From Poseidonibacter lekithochrous (lineage in GTDB: Bacteria > Campylobacterota > Campylobacteria > Campylobacterales > Arcobacteraceae), in contig NZ_CP054052.1 in the NCBI RefSeq assembly GCF_013283835.1, positions 2,356,001 through 2,420,000 of the forward strand: 64,000 bases of DNA, in the 5' to 3' direction. This document shows, one piece after another, positions 19,794-30,487 of the stretch. Within the stretch, counting starts at the first letter, position 1. Each line of letters begins with the position of its first letter. The position numbers were made by a program, and so were the translations under genes. Under the pieces are notes generated by a model that had not been told where the DNA came from, made no database searches, and saw nothing but the letters and a program-made list of their open reading frames with translations.

Positions 19794-20084
19794 ATGCCAC
19801 AAGCATCAGCCAAGCATATACTAGTGAATACAGAAAAACTAGCAAAAAAGATAAAAAAAGAGATAATTGCAAAAGATATCACATTTGAGAAAGCTGCAAA
19901 GAGATTTTCAAAATGTTCATCAGGAAAAAGAGGTGGAAATTTAGGAACTTTTAAAAAAGGTGATATGGTAAGAGAGTTTGATAATGTAATTTTTGCAAAA
20001 GATGTACAAATTAATAGAGTACTAGGACCTGTGAAAACTGAGTTTGGTTTTCATTTAATTGAAGTTTTAACGGTTTACAAATAA
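19794..20084 (+). CDS. PpiC-type parvulin peptidyl-prolyl isomerase
   Basis: 96 residues, a single cytoplasmic rotamase domain: 'SAKHILVNTEKLAKK', 'FEKAAKRFSKCSSGKRGGNLG', 'VREFDNVIFA' and 'TEFGFHLIEVL' are the parvulin landmarks. No signal peptide or chaperone domain, as in small E. coli PpiC. RBS AGAAAAGGAC. Convergent with the Rrf2 gene, 3 bp between stops. Confidence 0.92.
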   Translation: MPQASAKHILVNTEKLAKKIKKEIIAKDITFEKAAKRFSKCSSGKRGGNLGTFKKGDMVREFDNVIFAKDVQINRVLGPVKTEFGFHLIEVLTVYK

Positions 20085-20087
20085 ATA

Positions 20088-20501
20088 TTACATCTTGAAG
20101 TCTTGTTCTTCAAGTTTATCTAATGTAGTAGTCTTATACATTTCTCTAAGAGATTCTCTTGGTTTATAACATTGATCATGTAAAACACATTTGTTTTTAT
20201 TATCACAACGACCAATACCTAAGACACACTTAGTATCATCTTCTAAGTCTTTAAAGGTTTCAAGTATATCATGTATACTAATTTCATTTGAAGGCTTTGC
20301 AAGTTCATAGCCCCCTTCTCTACCTCGAATAGAGTTTACAAAATTTGATTTAACCAACTCACACATGATTTTTGTTAAAAACTTATATGGAATAACTAAG
20401 ATATCAGATAGTTCTTTTGCACTATATAATCTATCTTTTCCATGTTTAGCGATATAACTCAATACTCGTATTGCATATTGTGTAGTAGTATGAAATTGCA
20501 T
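20088..20501 (-). CDS. Rrf2 family regulator with Fe-S cysteines (NsrR-like)
   Basis: 137 residues. Winged helix with 'QYAIRVLSYIAKHG', 'LSDILVIPYKFLTKIM' and 'SIRGREGGYELAKP' (the Rrf2 wing). Cluster-binding cysteines lie in 'CVLGIGRCDNKNKC' (about 92-105), as in NsrR/IscR proteins, which sense nitric oxide or iron-sulfur status. It diverges from norCB across a 263-bp gap full of palindromes, so it probably represses norCB and possibly itself until NO damages its cluster. Confidence 0.88.
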   Translation of the reverse strand: MQFHTTTQYAIRVLSYIAKHGKDRLYSAKELSDILVIPYKFLTKIMCELVKSNFVNSIRGREGGYELAKPSNEISIHDILETFKDLEDDTKCVLGIGRCDNKNKCVLHDQCYKPRESLREMYKTTTLDKLEEQDFKM

Positions 20502-20606
20502 TAAACTTCCTTTTTGTAAAAAACATTTTACATGAAAAATAATTAAATAAATATGATAATTAACATTTTTTAATTACTTCTAATACAATTCTACTCTTTT
20601 TGACTT

Positions 20607-20630
20607 AAATTCTACAAATAAGTAGAATTT
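20607..20630. promoter_or_regulatory. Palindrome near the Rrf2 gene (AAATTCTAC / GTAGAATTT)
   Basis: Perfect 9-bp arms with a 6-nt spacer. The GTAGAATT half-site recurs in the operators before norC, so this may be an autoregulatory site of the Rrf2 protein. Confidence 0.4.
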
Positions 20631-20642
20631 AACCTCATTTTA

Positions 20643-20664
20643 AATACTACCTTAAGGTGGAATT
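20643..20664. promoter_or_regulatory. nor operator-like palindrome 1
   Basis: Near-palindrome around the perfect core CCTTAAGG, flanked by ACTA and TGGAATT. First of three related sites (centres about 20653.5, 20700.5 and 20734.5) before norC. Confidence 0.5.
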
Positions 20665-20690
20665 AAAAAAACAATCGCTACTATTCGAAT

Positions 20691-20710
20691 ATACTACTTC
20701 AAGGTAGTAT
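20691..20710. promoter_or_regulatory. nor operator-like palindrome 2
   Basis: ATACTAC and GTAGTAT form perfect 7-bp arms around TTCAAG. Best-matched member of the three repeats, centred about 64 bp before the norC start. Confidence 0.55.
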
Positions 20711-20725
20711 TTTAAAATGTAAAAT

Positions 20726-20743
20726 TACTACCTTGAGGTAGAA
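20726..20743. promoter_or_regulatory. nor operator-like palindrome 3
   Basis: CTACCTTGAGGTAG is a palindrome apart from its central TG, followed by AATT. It lies 22 bp before the norC start, where a bound repressor would block the promoter or early transcription. Confidence 0.55.
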
Positions 20744-20764
20744 TTAAAAAATTAAGGAGTTAGA

Positions 20765-22598
<1,834 letters not shown>

Positions 22599-22610
22599 TA
22601 AAGGTTTAAC

Positions 22611-24389
22611 ATGGAAGAGCATATCGGTAAAGTTTGGGATAAGTACATCAGTAAAAAAGCCACTAAAAACTATGATGAACAAAAAGTATATTTCCAAGAT
22701 TTAAAAAAAAGTTTAAAAATTTTCTATCATCTTCTAGGAGGTGATAAAGCAAAAGATATCCTAATTACCGATAAGCGTCCAATATTTAAACATAGAACTC
22801 TTATAGAAAAAATATCAGGAGCAGGTAAAAACTTCTTTCTTCCTTGGCAAGACGAAAAAGCACTTTATTTACCTGCCTCATTATCTTGTTTTTCAAAAAA
22901 ACAAGATAATGAAATGTTATATTTTTGGTTAGTTGCAATGATGAGTAAACCTACAGTTACTCAAAATAATCTAATCATTCAAAATATAAAAAATACAAAT
23001 GAATTACTAAATACATACGAAGGGTTTAATAGTTTTTATGAAAGATGTTCAAAGGAACTATTTCAAACCCATGAAGAGTTGTCATTTATTAAGTCTTTAC
23101 ATGAAGAAGATTTAAAAAATGAGTCAACAAATACTCAACCATTTTATATGTGGATATACCCTGCTTTAAAATCAGGGAAAGTTTTAGAAGATTTTGAAGA
23201 TGAAGAAGAAGTGCAAGGAGGGAAAAAAGACCCTTCAAAAACGGAAACACTTCAAATGAAAAAACAAGTAAACAAAATGGATGATAAGAAAAAAACAGAT
23301 GGTTTATTAATGTTTTTACCAGATGGGGTAATGAGTATACTAGAGCAAGTAAATGTGGATAGAAGTGAAGATGATAGTTTTGATGAAGATGCTTTATATA
23401 ATGCGGAAGATTTAGATGAAATCACTCTAGGAACAAAAAAAGCAAATCTAAATGCCAGAATTAAAATGGATTTAGATATTTCATCAAATTCACAAGAAGA
23501 GTATCCAATAGGAAAAGGTTTTTTCTTAGACGAATGGGATTATCAAAAAAATGCCTATTTAGAAAACTATGTAAAAATCAAACCAATTATTACAACAAAT
23601 ATAGAACCAATAGAAATACCAAAAAGATTAAATAAAATAGTAAAAAAAGTTCAAAATGAACTAGATTTAATGGAATTAGACAGAATCAAAAAAACAAATC
23701 TTCCTTATGGAGATGAAATAAATATTGATTCATGGATTGATTATAAGGGCCATGAGAATAAAGAAGGCCATAATCAAAAGTTTTTTGAGAGTTTTGAGAA
23801 AAAAACTAGAGATATGAGTACTTTGATTTTAGCTGATATTTCACTATCAACTGAGGCTGGTATTACGTCTGAGATTAGAGTAATTGATATGGTAAAAGAT
23901 GCTTTATTGGTATTTCCAGAAGCACTTGAGAGATTACAAGATAGGTTTGCTATTTATGCCTTTTCATCTTTGAAGAATACAAATGTAAGATTTCATATTA
24001 TCAAAAACTTCAAAGAAAAATACTCTGATTTAATCAGAGGAAGAATTGATGCAATAAAACCAGGGTATTACACAAGATTGGGTTCAGCTATTAGAGAATC
24101 AACTAAGATTTTAGAAAAACAAAAAACATCTAATAAACTATTACTAATTTTAAGTGATGGAAAACCAAATGATGTTGATAGATACGATGGAAGATATGGT
24201 ATTGAAGATACAAAAAAAGCAATTTTAGAAGCAAAGAAAAAAGGAATAACTCCTTTTTGTGTAACTATTGATTTAGAAGCGAAAGATTATTTAACACACC
24301 TATTTGGTAAAAATGGTTTTGTAGTTATAAGAGATACAAAAAAACTACCAAAAGTTTTACCAGAAATATATATGAATTTAACAAAGTAA
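22611..24389 (+). CDS. norD: NorD-like von Willebrand A domain protein
   Basis: 592 residues, cytoplasmic. The C-terminal VWA domain (about 395-590) has a MIDAS-type site 'LILADISLSTEAG' and 'LLILSDGKPNDVDRY'. The middle is acidic. NorD and the AAA protein NorQ act together as a metal-insertion or maturation machine for NorB; the mechanism is known from other NorQ/NorD and CbbQ/CbbO pairs. RBS AAAGG; gap of 12 nt after norB. Confidence 0.9.
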   Translation: MEEHIGKVWDKYISKKATKNYDEQKVYFQDLKKSLKIFYHLLGGDKAKDILITDKRPIFKHRTLIEKISGAGKNFFLPWQDEKALYLPASLSCFSKKQDNEMLYFWLVAMMSKPTVTQNNLIIQNIKNTNELLNTYEGFNSFYERCSKELFQTHEELSFIKSLHEEDLKNESTNTQPFYMWIYPALKSGKVLEDFEDEEEVQGGKKDPSKTETLQMKKQVNKMDDKKKTDGLLMFLPDGVMSILEQVNVDRSEDDSFDEDALYNAEDLDEITLGTKKANLNARIKMDLDISSNSQEEYPIGKGFFLDEWDYQKNAYLENYVKIKPIITTNIEPIEIPKRLNKIVKKVQNELDLMELDRIKKTNLPYGDEINIDSWIDYKGHENKEGHNQKFFESFEKKTRDMSTLILADISLSTEAGITSEIRVIDMVKDALLVFPEALERLQDRFAIYAFSSLKNTNVRFHIIKNFKEKYSDLIRGRIDAIKPGYYTRLGSAIRESTKILEKQKTSNKLLLILSDGKPNDVDRYDGRYGIEDTKKAILEAKKKGITPFCVTIDLEAKDYLTHLFGKNGFVVIRDTKKLPKVLPEIYMNLTK

Positions 24390-24402
24390 TAAAAGGACTA
24401 AT

Positions 24403-25185
24403 ATGACAAATAATACATACTATTTAGAACAACAAAACGAATCAGAACTTTTTGAAGCAGCAGCAAATATGAACCTACCAATACTAATCAAAGGGCCAAC
24501 AGGATGTGGAAAAACTAGATTTATTGAATCAATGGGTGAAAAACTAGATAGAAAAGTTTATACAGTTGTTTGTCATGATGACTTATCTGCTGCTGATTTA
24601 TTAGGTCGTCACTTAATTGGTGAAAATGGTACATATTGGCAAGATGGACCTTTGACTAAAGCTGTAAGAGAAGGTGGTATCTGTTATTTAGATGAGATAA
24701 TCGAAGCTAGAAAAGATACAACTGTTGTATTACATTCACTTGCAGATTATAGAAGGGTTTTACCAATTGATCGAACTGGGGAATTAATAGAAGCTCATCC
24801 TGATTTTATGCTTGTAGTTTCATATAATCCAGGGTACCAAAATGTCTTAAAAGGAATGAAACCAAGTACAAAACAAAGGTTTATATCACTTAGTTTTGAT
24901 TACCCAGAAGCTTCTATAGAAAAAGAGATTATTATTAAAGAAAGTGGTATTGATGAAGAAACTGCTTTAAAACTTGTAAGAATTGCAAGTGAAATTAGAC
25001 AATTAACAGATAGTGATATTCAAGAAGCCGTATCAACTAGACTATTAGTATACGCAGCAAAACTTATGGCAAAAGGTTTTGATAAATACCAAGCTTGTAT
25101 GCACTCAATAGTTCAATCACTAAGTGATGAAGAAGAGGTTTTAGAAGTTTTAGAAAAATTAGTGAAGTTACACTTTACAAAATAA
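24403..25185 (+). CDS. norQ: NorQ/CbbQ family MoxR-type AAA ATPase
   Basis: 260 residues. Walker A 'GPTGCGKTRFIE' (about 31-42), Walker B 'GICYLDEIIEARKDT', sensor region 'VSYNPGYQNVLKGMKPSTKQRF' (sensor Asn, arginine finger) and the CbbQ/NorQ C-terminal domain. Works with the NorD-like protein encoded just before it. The gene order C-B-D-Q differs from the commoner C-B-Q-D. Confidence 0.92.
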   Translation: MTNNTYYLEQQNESELFEAAANMNLPILIKGPTGCGKTRFIESMGEKLDRKVYTVVCHDDLSAADLLGRHLIGENGTYWQDGPLTKAVREGGICYLDEIIEARKDTTVVLHSLADYRRVLPIDRTGELIEAHPDFMLVVSYNPGYQNVLKGMKPSTKQRFISLSFDYPEASIEKEIIIKESGIDEETALKLVRIASEIRQLTDSDIQEAVSTRLLVYAAKLMAKGFDKYQACMHSIVQSLSDEEEVLEVLEKLVKLHFTK

Positions 25186-25210
25186 ATTATAAAAATAAAA
25201 AGGATAAATT

Positions 25211-25708
25211 ATGTCAACAGGAATTTTTTATACAACAAGTACAGGAAATGGTGATGAGATTGCAGAAAAAATTGCTTCTGCTTTAGGTGATATTGAAGTA
25301 TATAATTTAGCAAATACAGATATTGATAAAATCAATGAATTTGATAAAGTAATCATAGGTACTTCTACATGGGGTGATGGTGAATTAAATGATGATTTTG
25401 ATGACTTATGGGATAAGTTTAAAGACATAGATTTTTCAAATAAAACAGTAGCCTTATTTGGATTAGGTGATCAAGAAGGTTATGAAGATACTTTTTGTGA
25501 TGCTCTAGGAGAAATTTATACACAAGTTAAAAGTAAAGGTGCAAATATTATAGGTTCTACTTCAACTACTACCTATGAATATGAAGAATCAAAAGCAGCG
25601 ATTGATGGAGAGTTTGTGGGATTAATTCTTGATGAAGATAATCAAGATGATTTAACAGATGAGAGAATCCAAGCATGGGCAGAGCAAATTAAAGATTCTA
25701 TTCTATAG
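25211..25708 (+). CDS. fldA: Flavodoxin
   Basis: 165 residues, long-chain type. FMN phosphate loop 'YTTSTGNGDEIA' (residues 7-18), 'STWGDGELNDDF' and 'GLGDQEGYEDTFCDA' (the 90s loop with the long-chain insertion). Low-potential one-electron carrier. 25 nt after norQ, so probably on the nor transcript, which would make it NO-inducible; that is inference. Its last 11 bp overlap the converging neighbour. Confidence 0.94.
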   Translation: MSTGIFYTTSTGNGDEIAEKIASALGDIEVYNLANTDIDKINEFDKVIIGTSTWGDGELNDDFDDLWDKFKDIDFSNKTVALFGLGDQEGYEDTFCDALGEIYTQVKSKGANIIGSTSTTTYEYEESKAAIDGEFVGLILDEDNQDDLTDERIQAWAEQIKDSIL

Positions 25709-26207
25709 ACTCTTTAAGGCTTTTTTCTTGGGTAAAAGTAGTTTTTAAAAAATCATTATAAAATGTTTCATCCCAAGAAGAAGCACCCTTTAAACAAATA
25801 TCTAAATATTTAGGAATAGGAACTAATGAAGTATCATAAAACTCATCTTTTCCTAAATAGATATATACCTCATCTATTTTTTCATTTAAAGCTTGATATT
25901 TAAAATTAAGACTATCAAGTGATACTTTAACTCTATTGTATCCAGCTTCTCTATAGTCTAGAACTTCTAAATCTTTCTCTTTTATATTTGGTACTAAAAT
26001 TGTATTACAAAAACTATTTTTATCTTTAATTACTGTTAGTACTGCTTTATTTGAACCAAGATAAATAGGACGTTGAGATTTTTGAGAGAACTCTCTTCTA
26101 AACCCTTTTAATACAACAGGAGTGCAAGAACTTATATCAACACCCTCACCTATTAATTCATCTTTATTAATCAAACTTCCATAAACTAATATTGCAATAT
26201 TTTTCAT
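25698..26207 (-). CDS. Gamma-glutamylcyclotransferase-like (AIG2 fold) protein
   Basis: 169 residues. The N-terminal 'ILVYGSLIN' is the family's substrate loop (xYGSL), and 'VLDYREAGYNRVKV' provides the conserved Glu region. Family members release 5-oxoproline from gamma-glutamyl compounds or break related isopeptides; the substrate here is unknown. The tail overlaps the flavodoxin gene by 11 bp. Confidence 0.78.
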   Translation of the reverse strand: MKNIAILVYGSLINKDELIGEGVDISSCTPVVLKGFRREFSQKSQRPIYLGSNKAVLTVIKDKNSFCNTILVPNIKEKDLEVLDYREAGYNRVKVSLDSLNFKYQALNEKIDEVYIYLGKDEFYDTSLVPIPKYLDICLKGASSWDETFYNDFLKTTFTQEKSLKESIE

Positions 26208-26215
26208 AATTAAAC

Positions 26216-27319
26216 CTATCTATCATTTGGTTTTAGTCTTAGTATTCTACCAGTATCAGTAGACACGTAAATATATCCCTCATCATCTTCAATTACGTTT
26301 CTAATTCTCTCGTAAATTTCTTTTAATAATCTCTCTTCTTTTATTGTTTCATTTTTATCATTTAGAATAATTCTGTTTAGATGAGTTAATCGTAAAGCTC
26401 CTGAAAAGATATTTCCTTCCCACTCCTTGAAAAGTTTCCCTGAATAAACAAGAATAGAACTTGGAGCAATTGAAGGAATATAATATTTAATTGGTTGTTC
26501 CATTCCTACTTTTGCAACACCCTCCCCTATAGATAAAGGCGCCCAATACTCCTTACCATAAGAGATTACTGGCCAACCATAGTTTTTTCCACTTTCAATT
26601 ATATTTATTTCATCCCCACCTCTTGGACCATGTTCAATTGACCAAAGTTTTTTTGTTTTCTTATCAAAAAACATACCTTGAGGATTTCTATGTCCATAAG
26701 AGTAAATTTCATCTAAAACTTTATCATCATTTACAAAAGGGTTATCAAAAGGAATTGAACCATCCATATTCAATCTTATTATTGTTCCTGCATGATTTGT
26801 AAGATCTTGTGAATTAGCTCGAATACCCCTATCTCCAATTGAGAAAAACACATGATTATTATCATCAAAAGCAATTCTACTTCCATAATGTACTTTATTC
26901 TCTGTAGAGGATTTTGATACTAATAAATCTTGCCACGATACTAATGAGTTTTTAACTAGTTTTGCTCGAGAGAGTGTAGTTGAGCCTTTTTTATTATCTT
27001 TTTTTACATAAGTAAAATATATCCATTTATCAATTTTATAATTTGGTGATAATTTAACATCTAAAAGTCCAGCTTGTCCCGTATAGAAAACTTCTGGTGC
27101 ATTTTTAATAAAAGTTTTTTTTCGTGTAAATAAATCTAATAATAAAATTTGACCATCTTTTTGAGTTACAAGAAGTTTATCTTTTTGTAAAAATGCCATT
27201 CCCCAAGGAATACCCAAATCTAAGGACATTTGATCAATAAGATAACTCTTTTTATTCCCATAAGAGAAGGTAAGAGAAAACAATAAAACAATAAAAAATA
27301 TCTTTTTTAGAGAGTTCAT
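26216..27319 (-). CDS. PQQ-type sugar dehydrogenase (YliI/Asd-like)
   Basis: 367 residues from ATG 27319, which follows AAAGGTTTGTT; the open frame extends 69 bp further without a ribosome site. Signal peptide MNSLKKIFFIVLLFSLTFSYG. Six-bladed propeller landmarks: 'LGIPWGMAFL', 'VHYGSRIAFDD', 'GDRGIRANSQDL', 'GHRNPQGMFFD', 'HGPRGGDEINII' and 'GKNYGWP'. Oxidises sugars in the periplasm if PQQ is available. No PQQ synthesis genes are in the window. Its start faces the AUU-start gene across a 148-bp gap holding an FNR box. Confidence 0.86.
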   Translation of the reverse strand: MNSLKKIFFIVLLFSLTFSYGNKKSYLIDQMSLDLGIPWGMAFLQKDKLLVTQKDGQILLLDLFTRKKTFIKNAPEVFYTGQAGLLDVKLSPNYKIDKWIYFTYVKKDNKKGSTTLSRAKLVKNSLVSWQDLLVSKSSTENKVHYGSRIAFDDNNHVFFSIGDRGIRANSQDLTNHAGTIIRLNMDGSIPFDNPFVNDDKVLDEIYSYGHRNPQGMFFDKKTKKLWSIEHGPRGGDEINIIESGKNYGWPVISYGKEYWAPLSIGEGVAKVGMEQPIKYYIPSIAPSSILVYSGKLFKEWEGNIFSGALRLTHLNRIILNDKNETIKEERLLKEIYERIRNVIEDDEGYIYVSTDTGRILRLKPNDR

Positions 27320-27399
27320 AACAAACCTTTTATTATTGATATATGATTTTATCACTTTTTTAGTAAATTTATATGATTTTTTATACAAAAAATAGTCAA

Positions 27400-27413
27400 T
27401 TGATGTTTATCAA
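27400..27413. promoter_or_regulatory. FNR/CRP-family box
   Basis: TTGATGTTTATCAA is a perfect match to the FNR consensus TTGAT-N4-ATCAA. Its centre is about 61 bp before the proposed AUU start at 27468, suiting a class II promoter with TSS near 27448. It also lies 81 bp from the sugar dehydrogenase start on the other side. Confidence 0.7.
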
Positions 27414-27467
27414 TGATATTATTCTTATATTTTTATATATTTACAAAAAATCTAAAAAGGATATATC

Positions 27468-27884
27468 ATTACTTTTACATTTATACATCTAATTCATTTT
27501 TTCGCCGTATTCATCTATGGAGGATTCTTATTTGTAGATAACTTATTTTTATCAAAAATGTCACAAACTTTAAATGATGAAGAATCTGCAAAAGCTAGAG
27601 AAGCTATTATGATGCACGTAAGAAAAGTAGTACCTTGGGCATTACTAGTTGCAGTTGCTTCAGGAATTTATTTAATTGGTAAAGTATTTGGACCAATTGC
27701 AGAAGATGGTTTTAGTAACTTTCAAATTATGTTAAGTATCAAAGCATTTTTTGGTTTATGGTTAGGTGTTAGAGGCTTTAATCAAAAGTTTTTCAAAATC
27801 AACCCTTTCTTATTTAAAGGACACTCTTTTCCTTTTGCTTGTGTAATTTTCATCATCTTTATCTCTCAAATCATGTACCTTTAA
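27468..27884 (+). CDS. Small CopD-like membrane protein, probable AUU start
   Basis: 138 residues with four membrane helices if begun at ATT 27468. The first ATG in frame (27558) has no ribosome site and would remove the first helix. Between the in-frame TAA at 27453 and 27558 there is no ATG, GTG or TTG. AAAAAGG at 27454 sits 7 nt before the ATT, and translation from there gives a well-formed helix (FTFIHLIHFFAVFIYGGFLF) with a His pattern like CopD-family heme/copper proteins. Later segments are near residues 60-75, 90-105 and 120-138. Downstream of a perfect FNR box, so likely induced at low oxygen. Confidence 0.72.
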   Translation: MTFTFIHLIHFFAVFIYGGFLFVDNLFLSKMSQTLNDEESAKAREAIMMHVRKVVPWALLVAVASGIYLIGKVFGPIAEDGFSNFQIMLSIKAFFGLWLGVRGFNQKFFKINPFLFKGHSFPFACVIFIIFISQIMYL

Positions 27885-27894
27885 GGTCAATCTT

Positions 27895-27927
27895 AATTTA
27901 AGCTAAATTTAAATTTTAGCTTAAATT
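27895..27927 (+). terminator. Stem-loop between the CopD-like gene and acs
   Basis: Perfect 13-bp arms (AATTTAAGCTAAA / TTTAGCTTAAATT) with a 7-nt loop, starting 11 nt after the stop. AT-rich, without a clean T-run. Confidence 0.5.
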
Positions 27928-28008
27928 ATAAGGTCAATTATTATTTAAGATTCGTTATATTTATAAAAAGAGCATCATTCCTCATTTAACTATTAGGAGG
28001 GAAAAGTC

Positions 28009-29964
28009 ATGAACTCTGTAATATATACAAATCTTTCTGATTTTCATAAATCAGGACATATTAAAAAAAGCAACTACTTAAAACTATACAAAGAATCAAT
28101 CAATAATCCAGAAAACTTTTGGGATACTATGGGAAAAAGAATTGATTGGATAAAACCCTATACAAAAATAAAAGACGTCTCCTTCAACAAAGAAGACCTT
28201 CATATTAAATGGTATGAAGATGGATACTTAAATGCAAGTGTAAATTGTATAGATAGACACCTTCCACATATGGCAAATGAAACAGCTTTAATTTATGAAG
28301 CTGATAATCCTAATACTTCAAATAATATTACTTATCAAGAACTTTATAATCATGTATGTAAATATGCAAATATTTTAAAAGCCCGAGGGGTAAGAAAAGG
28401 CTCTAGGGTTACTATATATATGCCAATGATTCCAGAAGCTGTTTATTCTATGCTTGCTTGTGCAAGAATTGGTGCTGTTCATTCTGTTGTATTTGGAGGT
28501 TTTTCTCCAGATGCTTTAAGTGGCAGAATTATTGATTGTGATAGCCATGTAGTAATTACAGCAGACCAAGGTATAAGAGGAGGACATACAATCCCCCTAA
28601 AACAAAATGTAGATGAAGCTTTAGAAAAAGAAGGCGTATCAGTAAATACAGTATTAGTAATTCGTCATACCAATGAAGAAGTACATATGCAAAAAGGCAG
28701 AGATATTTGGTGTGATGAAGAAGCCAAAAAATATCCAGCTATTTGTGAACCTGAAATTATGAATGCGGAAGACCCACTTTTTATACTTTATACTTCTGGT
28801 TCAACTGGAAAACCAAAAGGTGTATTACATACAACTGGTGGATATATAGTATATGCTAGTTTAACTCATGAAACTATTTTTAATTATAAAAAAGGTGATA
28901 TTTATTGGTGTACAGCAGATGTTGGATGGGTAACGGGACATAGTTATATTGTATATGGTCCCCTAGCAAATGGAGCTACTACTGTGATATTTGAGGGAGT
29001 TCCTACATATCCTGATGCTTCAAGATTTTGGCAAGTTTGTGAAAAACACAAAGTAAATATCTTTTATACAGCACCAACTGCCCTACGTGCTTTAATGCAA
29101 GCAGGAGATGAGTTTGTTAAAGAAGCTGATTTATCATCTCTTAAAACTTTAGGAACTGTAGGTGAGCCTATAAACCCAAAAGTATGGCAATGGTATTTTG
29201 ATGTTGTAGGAAAAGGAAAATGTCCTATTGTTGATACATGGTGGCAGACAGAAACTGGGGGAATCATGATTAGTCCAATTGCAGGTGCTACGACTTTAAA
29301 AGCAGGTTCAGCAACACTACCATTTTTTGGAGTACTACCTGAACTTGTAGATGAAAAAGGAAATGTTTTAAAAGGTGAAAATAAAGGATACCTTTGTATC
29401 AAAGATTCATGGCCTGGACAAATGCGTAGTGTTTATGGAGACCATCAAAGATTTATAGATACTTATTTCTCTGATTACGAAGGTAAGTACTTTACAGGTG
29501 ATGGCTGTAGAAGAGATGAAGATGGTTATTATTGGATAACTGGTCGTGTAGATGATGTAATAAATGTATCAGGACACAGAATAGGAACAGCAGAAGTTGA
29601 AAGTGCCTTAGTATCTAATAAATATGTTGCAGAATCAGCAGTTGTTGGATTTCCACATGATATAAAAGGTCAAGGTATTTATGCTTATGTAACTTTAATG
29701 AGTGGTGTTGAAGATAATGAAGAGTTAAAAGAGGAGCTTAAACTTTGGGTAAAACATGAAATTGGTTCAATTGCAAGTCCAGATCATATTCATTTTACGC
29801 CATCCTTACCTAAAACAAGGTCAGGTAAAATCATGAGAAGAATTCTTCGTAAGATTGCAAACTGTGATTATACGGAACTAGGTGATATTTCAACACTTGC
29901 AGACCCAAGTGTAGTTGATAATATTATAAAAAATCAAAAGAATTGTTTAGAGAATAAAAATTAG
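28009..29964 (+). CDS. acs: Acetyl-CoA synthetase
   Basis: 651 residues, the normal length. Adenylation motif '[18 protein letters not shown]' (about 263-280), 'WWQTETGG' (about 412), and the C-terminal acetylation site 'TRSGKIMRR' (about 610). Activates acetate to acetyl-CoA through acetyl-AMP. RBS TAGGAGGG is strong. Monocistronic, with a stem-loop on each side. Confidence 0.96.
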   Translation: MNSVIYTNLSDFHKSGHIKKSNYLKLYKESINNPENFWDTMGKRIDWIKPYTKIKDVSFNKEDLHIKWYEDGYLNASVNCIDRHLPHMANETALIYEADNPNTSNNITYQELYNHVCKYANILKARGVRKGSRVTIYMPMIPEAVYSMLACARIGAVHSVVFGGFSPDALSGRIIDCDSHVVITADQGIRGGHTIPLKQNVDEALEKEGVSVNTVLVIRHTNEEVHMQKGRDIWCDEEAKKYPAICEPEIMNAEDPLFILYTSGSTGKPKGVLHTTGGYIVYASLTHETIFNYKKGDIYWCTADVGWVTGHSYIVYGPLANGATTVIFEGVPTYPDASRFWQVCEKHKVNIFYTAPTALRALMQAGDEFVKEADLSSLKTLGTVGEPINPKVWQWYFDVVGKGKCPIVDTWWQTETGGIMISPIAGATTLKAGSATLPFFGVLPELVDEKGNVLKGENKGYLCIKDSWPGQMRSVYGDHQRFIDTYFSDYEGKYFTGDGCRRDEDGYYWITGRVDDVINVSGHRIGTAEVESALVSNKYVAESAVVGFPHDIKGQGIYAYVTLMSGVEDNEELKEELKLWVKHEIGSIASPDHIHFTPSLPKTRSGKIMRRILRKIANCDYTELGDISTLADPSVVDNIIKNQKNCLENKN

Positions 29965-29978
29965 TTTTACTCTCTAAA
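29946..29978 (+). terminator. Terminator after acs
   Basis: TTTAGAGA pairs with TCTCTAAA, the stem beginning within the last codons of acs. T-rich sequence follows. The opposite strand also ends a gene at 29990, so it may be bidirectional. Confidence 0.5.
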
Positions 29979-29989
29979 TATCTTTATTT

Positions 29990-30466
29990 TTAAGAAGTCC
30001 AGTCTTTTAAATATTTTGAGCTACTAGTATCTACTTTATCATTACCTACATTAGTAATAATTTCAATATTTAGTTTCTCACAAATTTCCCATTCAGCAAT
30101 AGTAGATTTATCATATCTATCTCCACCTTTTGTGAAGAAATGGGGTTTTATTCTCTCCAAGGCTTTTATAACACTTGAATCATTTTCTATTTCAAAAGGA
30201 ATAACATAATCAACATTTTTAATTGATGATACAATAGAGCATCTCTCCTTTAAATTCATAAAAGGTTTCCCTTTTTTTGATTTTAAAAAACTATCTCCAT
30301 TTACAATAACAACTAATGTTTCTGCATATTTTTTAGATTCTTGAAAACATGAAATATGACCAGAATGAATGGGGTCAAAACCTCCTGAAGTACAAACAAT
30401 TGAAACTAAATCTTTTTTGATTTTATCAAACTCTTCAAATGACACTATTTGTGCTAGTTTTTCCAT
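29990..30466 (-). CDS. Cytidylyltransferase-like nucleotidyltransferase
   Basis: 158 residues. 'SGGFDPIHSGHISCF' (about 28-42) is the HxGH nucleotide-binding motif of this family, and 'FFTKGGDRYDKST' resembles the RfaE/HldE C-terminal domain. Transfers a nucleotidyl group to a phosphorylated sugar or alcohol. Last gene of a seven-gene minus-strand cluster; with the glycosyltransferase and cupin upstream it suggests activated-sugar chemistry. Not a complete HldE (no kinase domain). Confidence 0.83.
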   Translation of the reverse strand: MEKLAQIVSFEEFDKIKKDLVSIVCTSGGFDPIHSGHISCFQESKKYAETLVVIVNGDSFLKSKKGKPFMNLKERCSIVSSIKNVDYVIPFEIENDSSVIKALERIKPHFFTKGGDRYDKSTIAEWEICEKLNIEIITNVGNDKVDTSSSKYLKDWTS

Positions 30467-30487
30467 CTATATATTTTTCCCTAAAAC

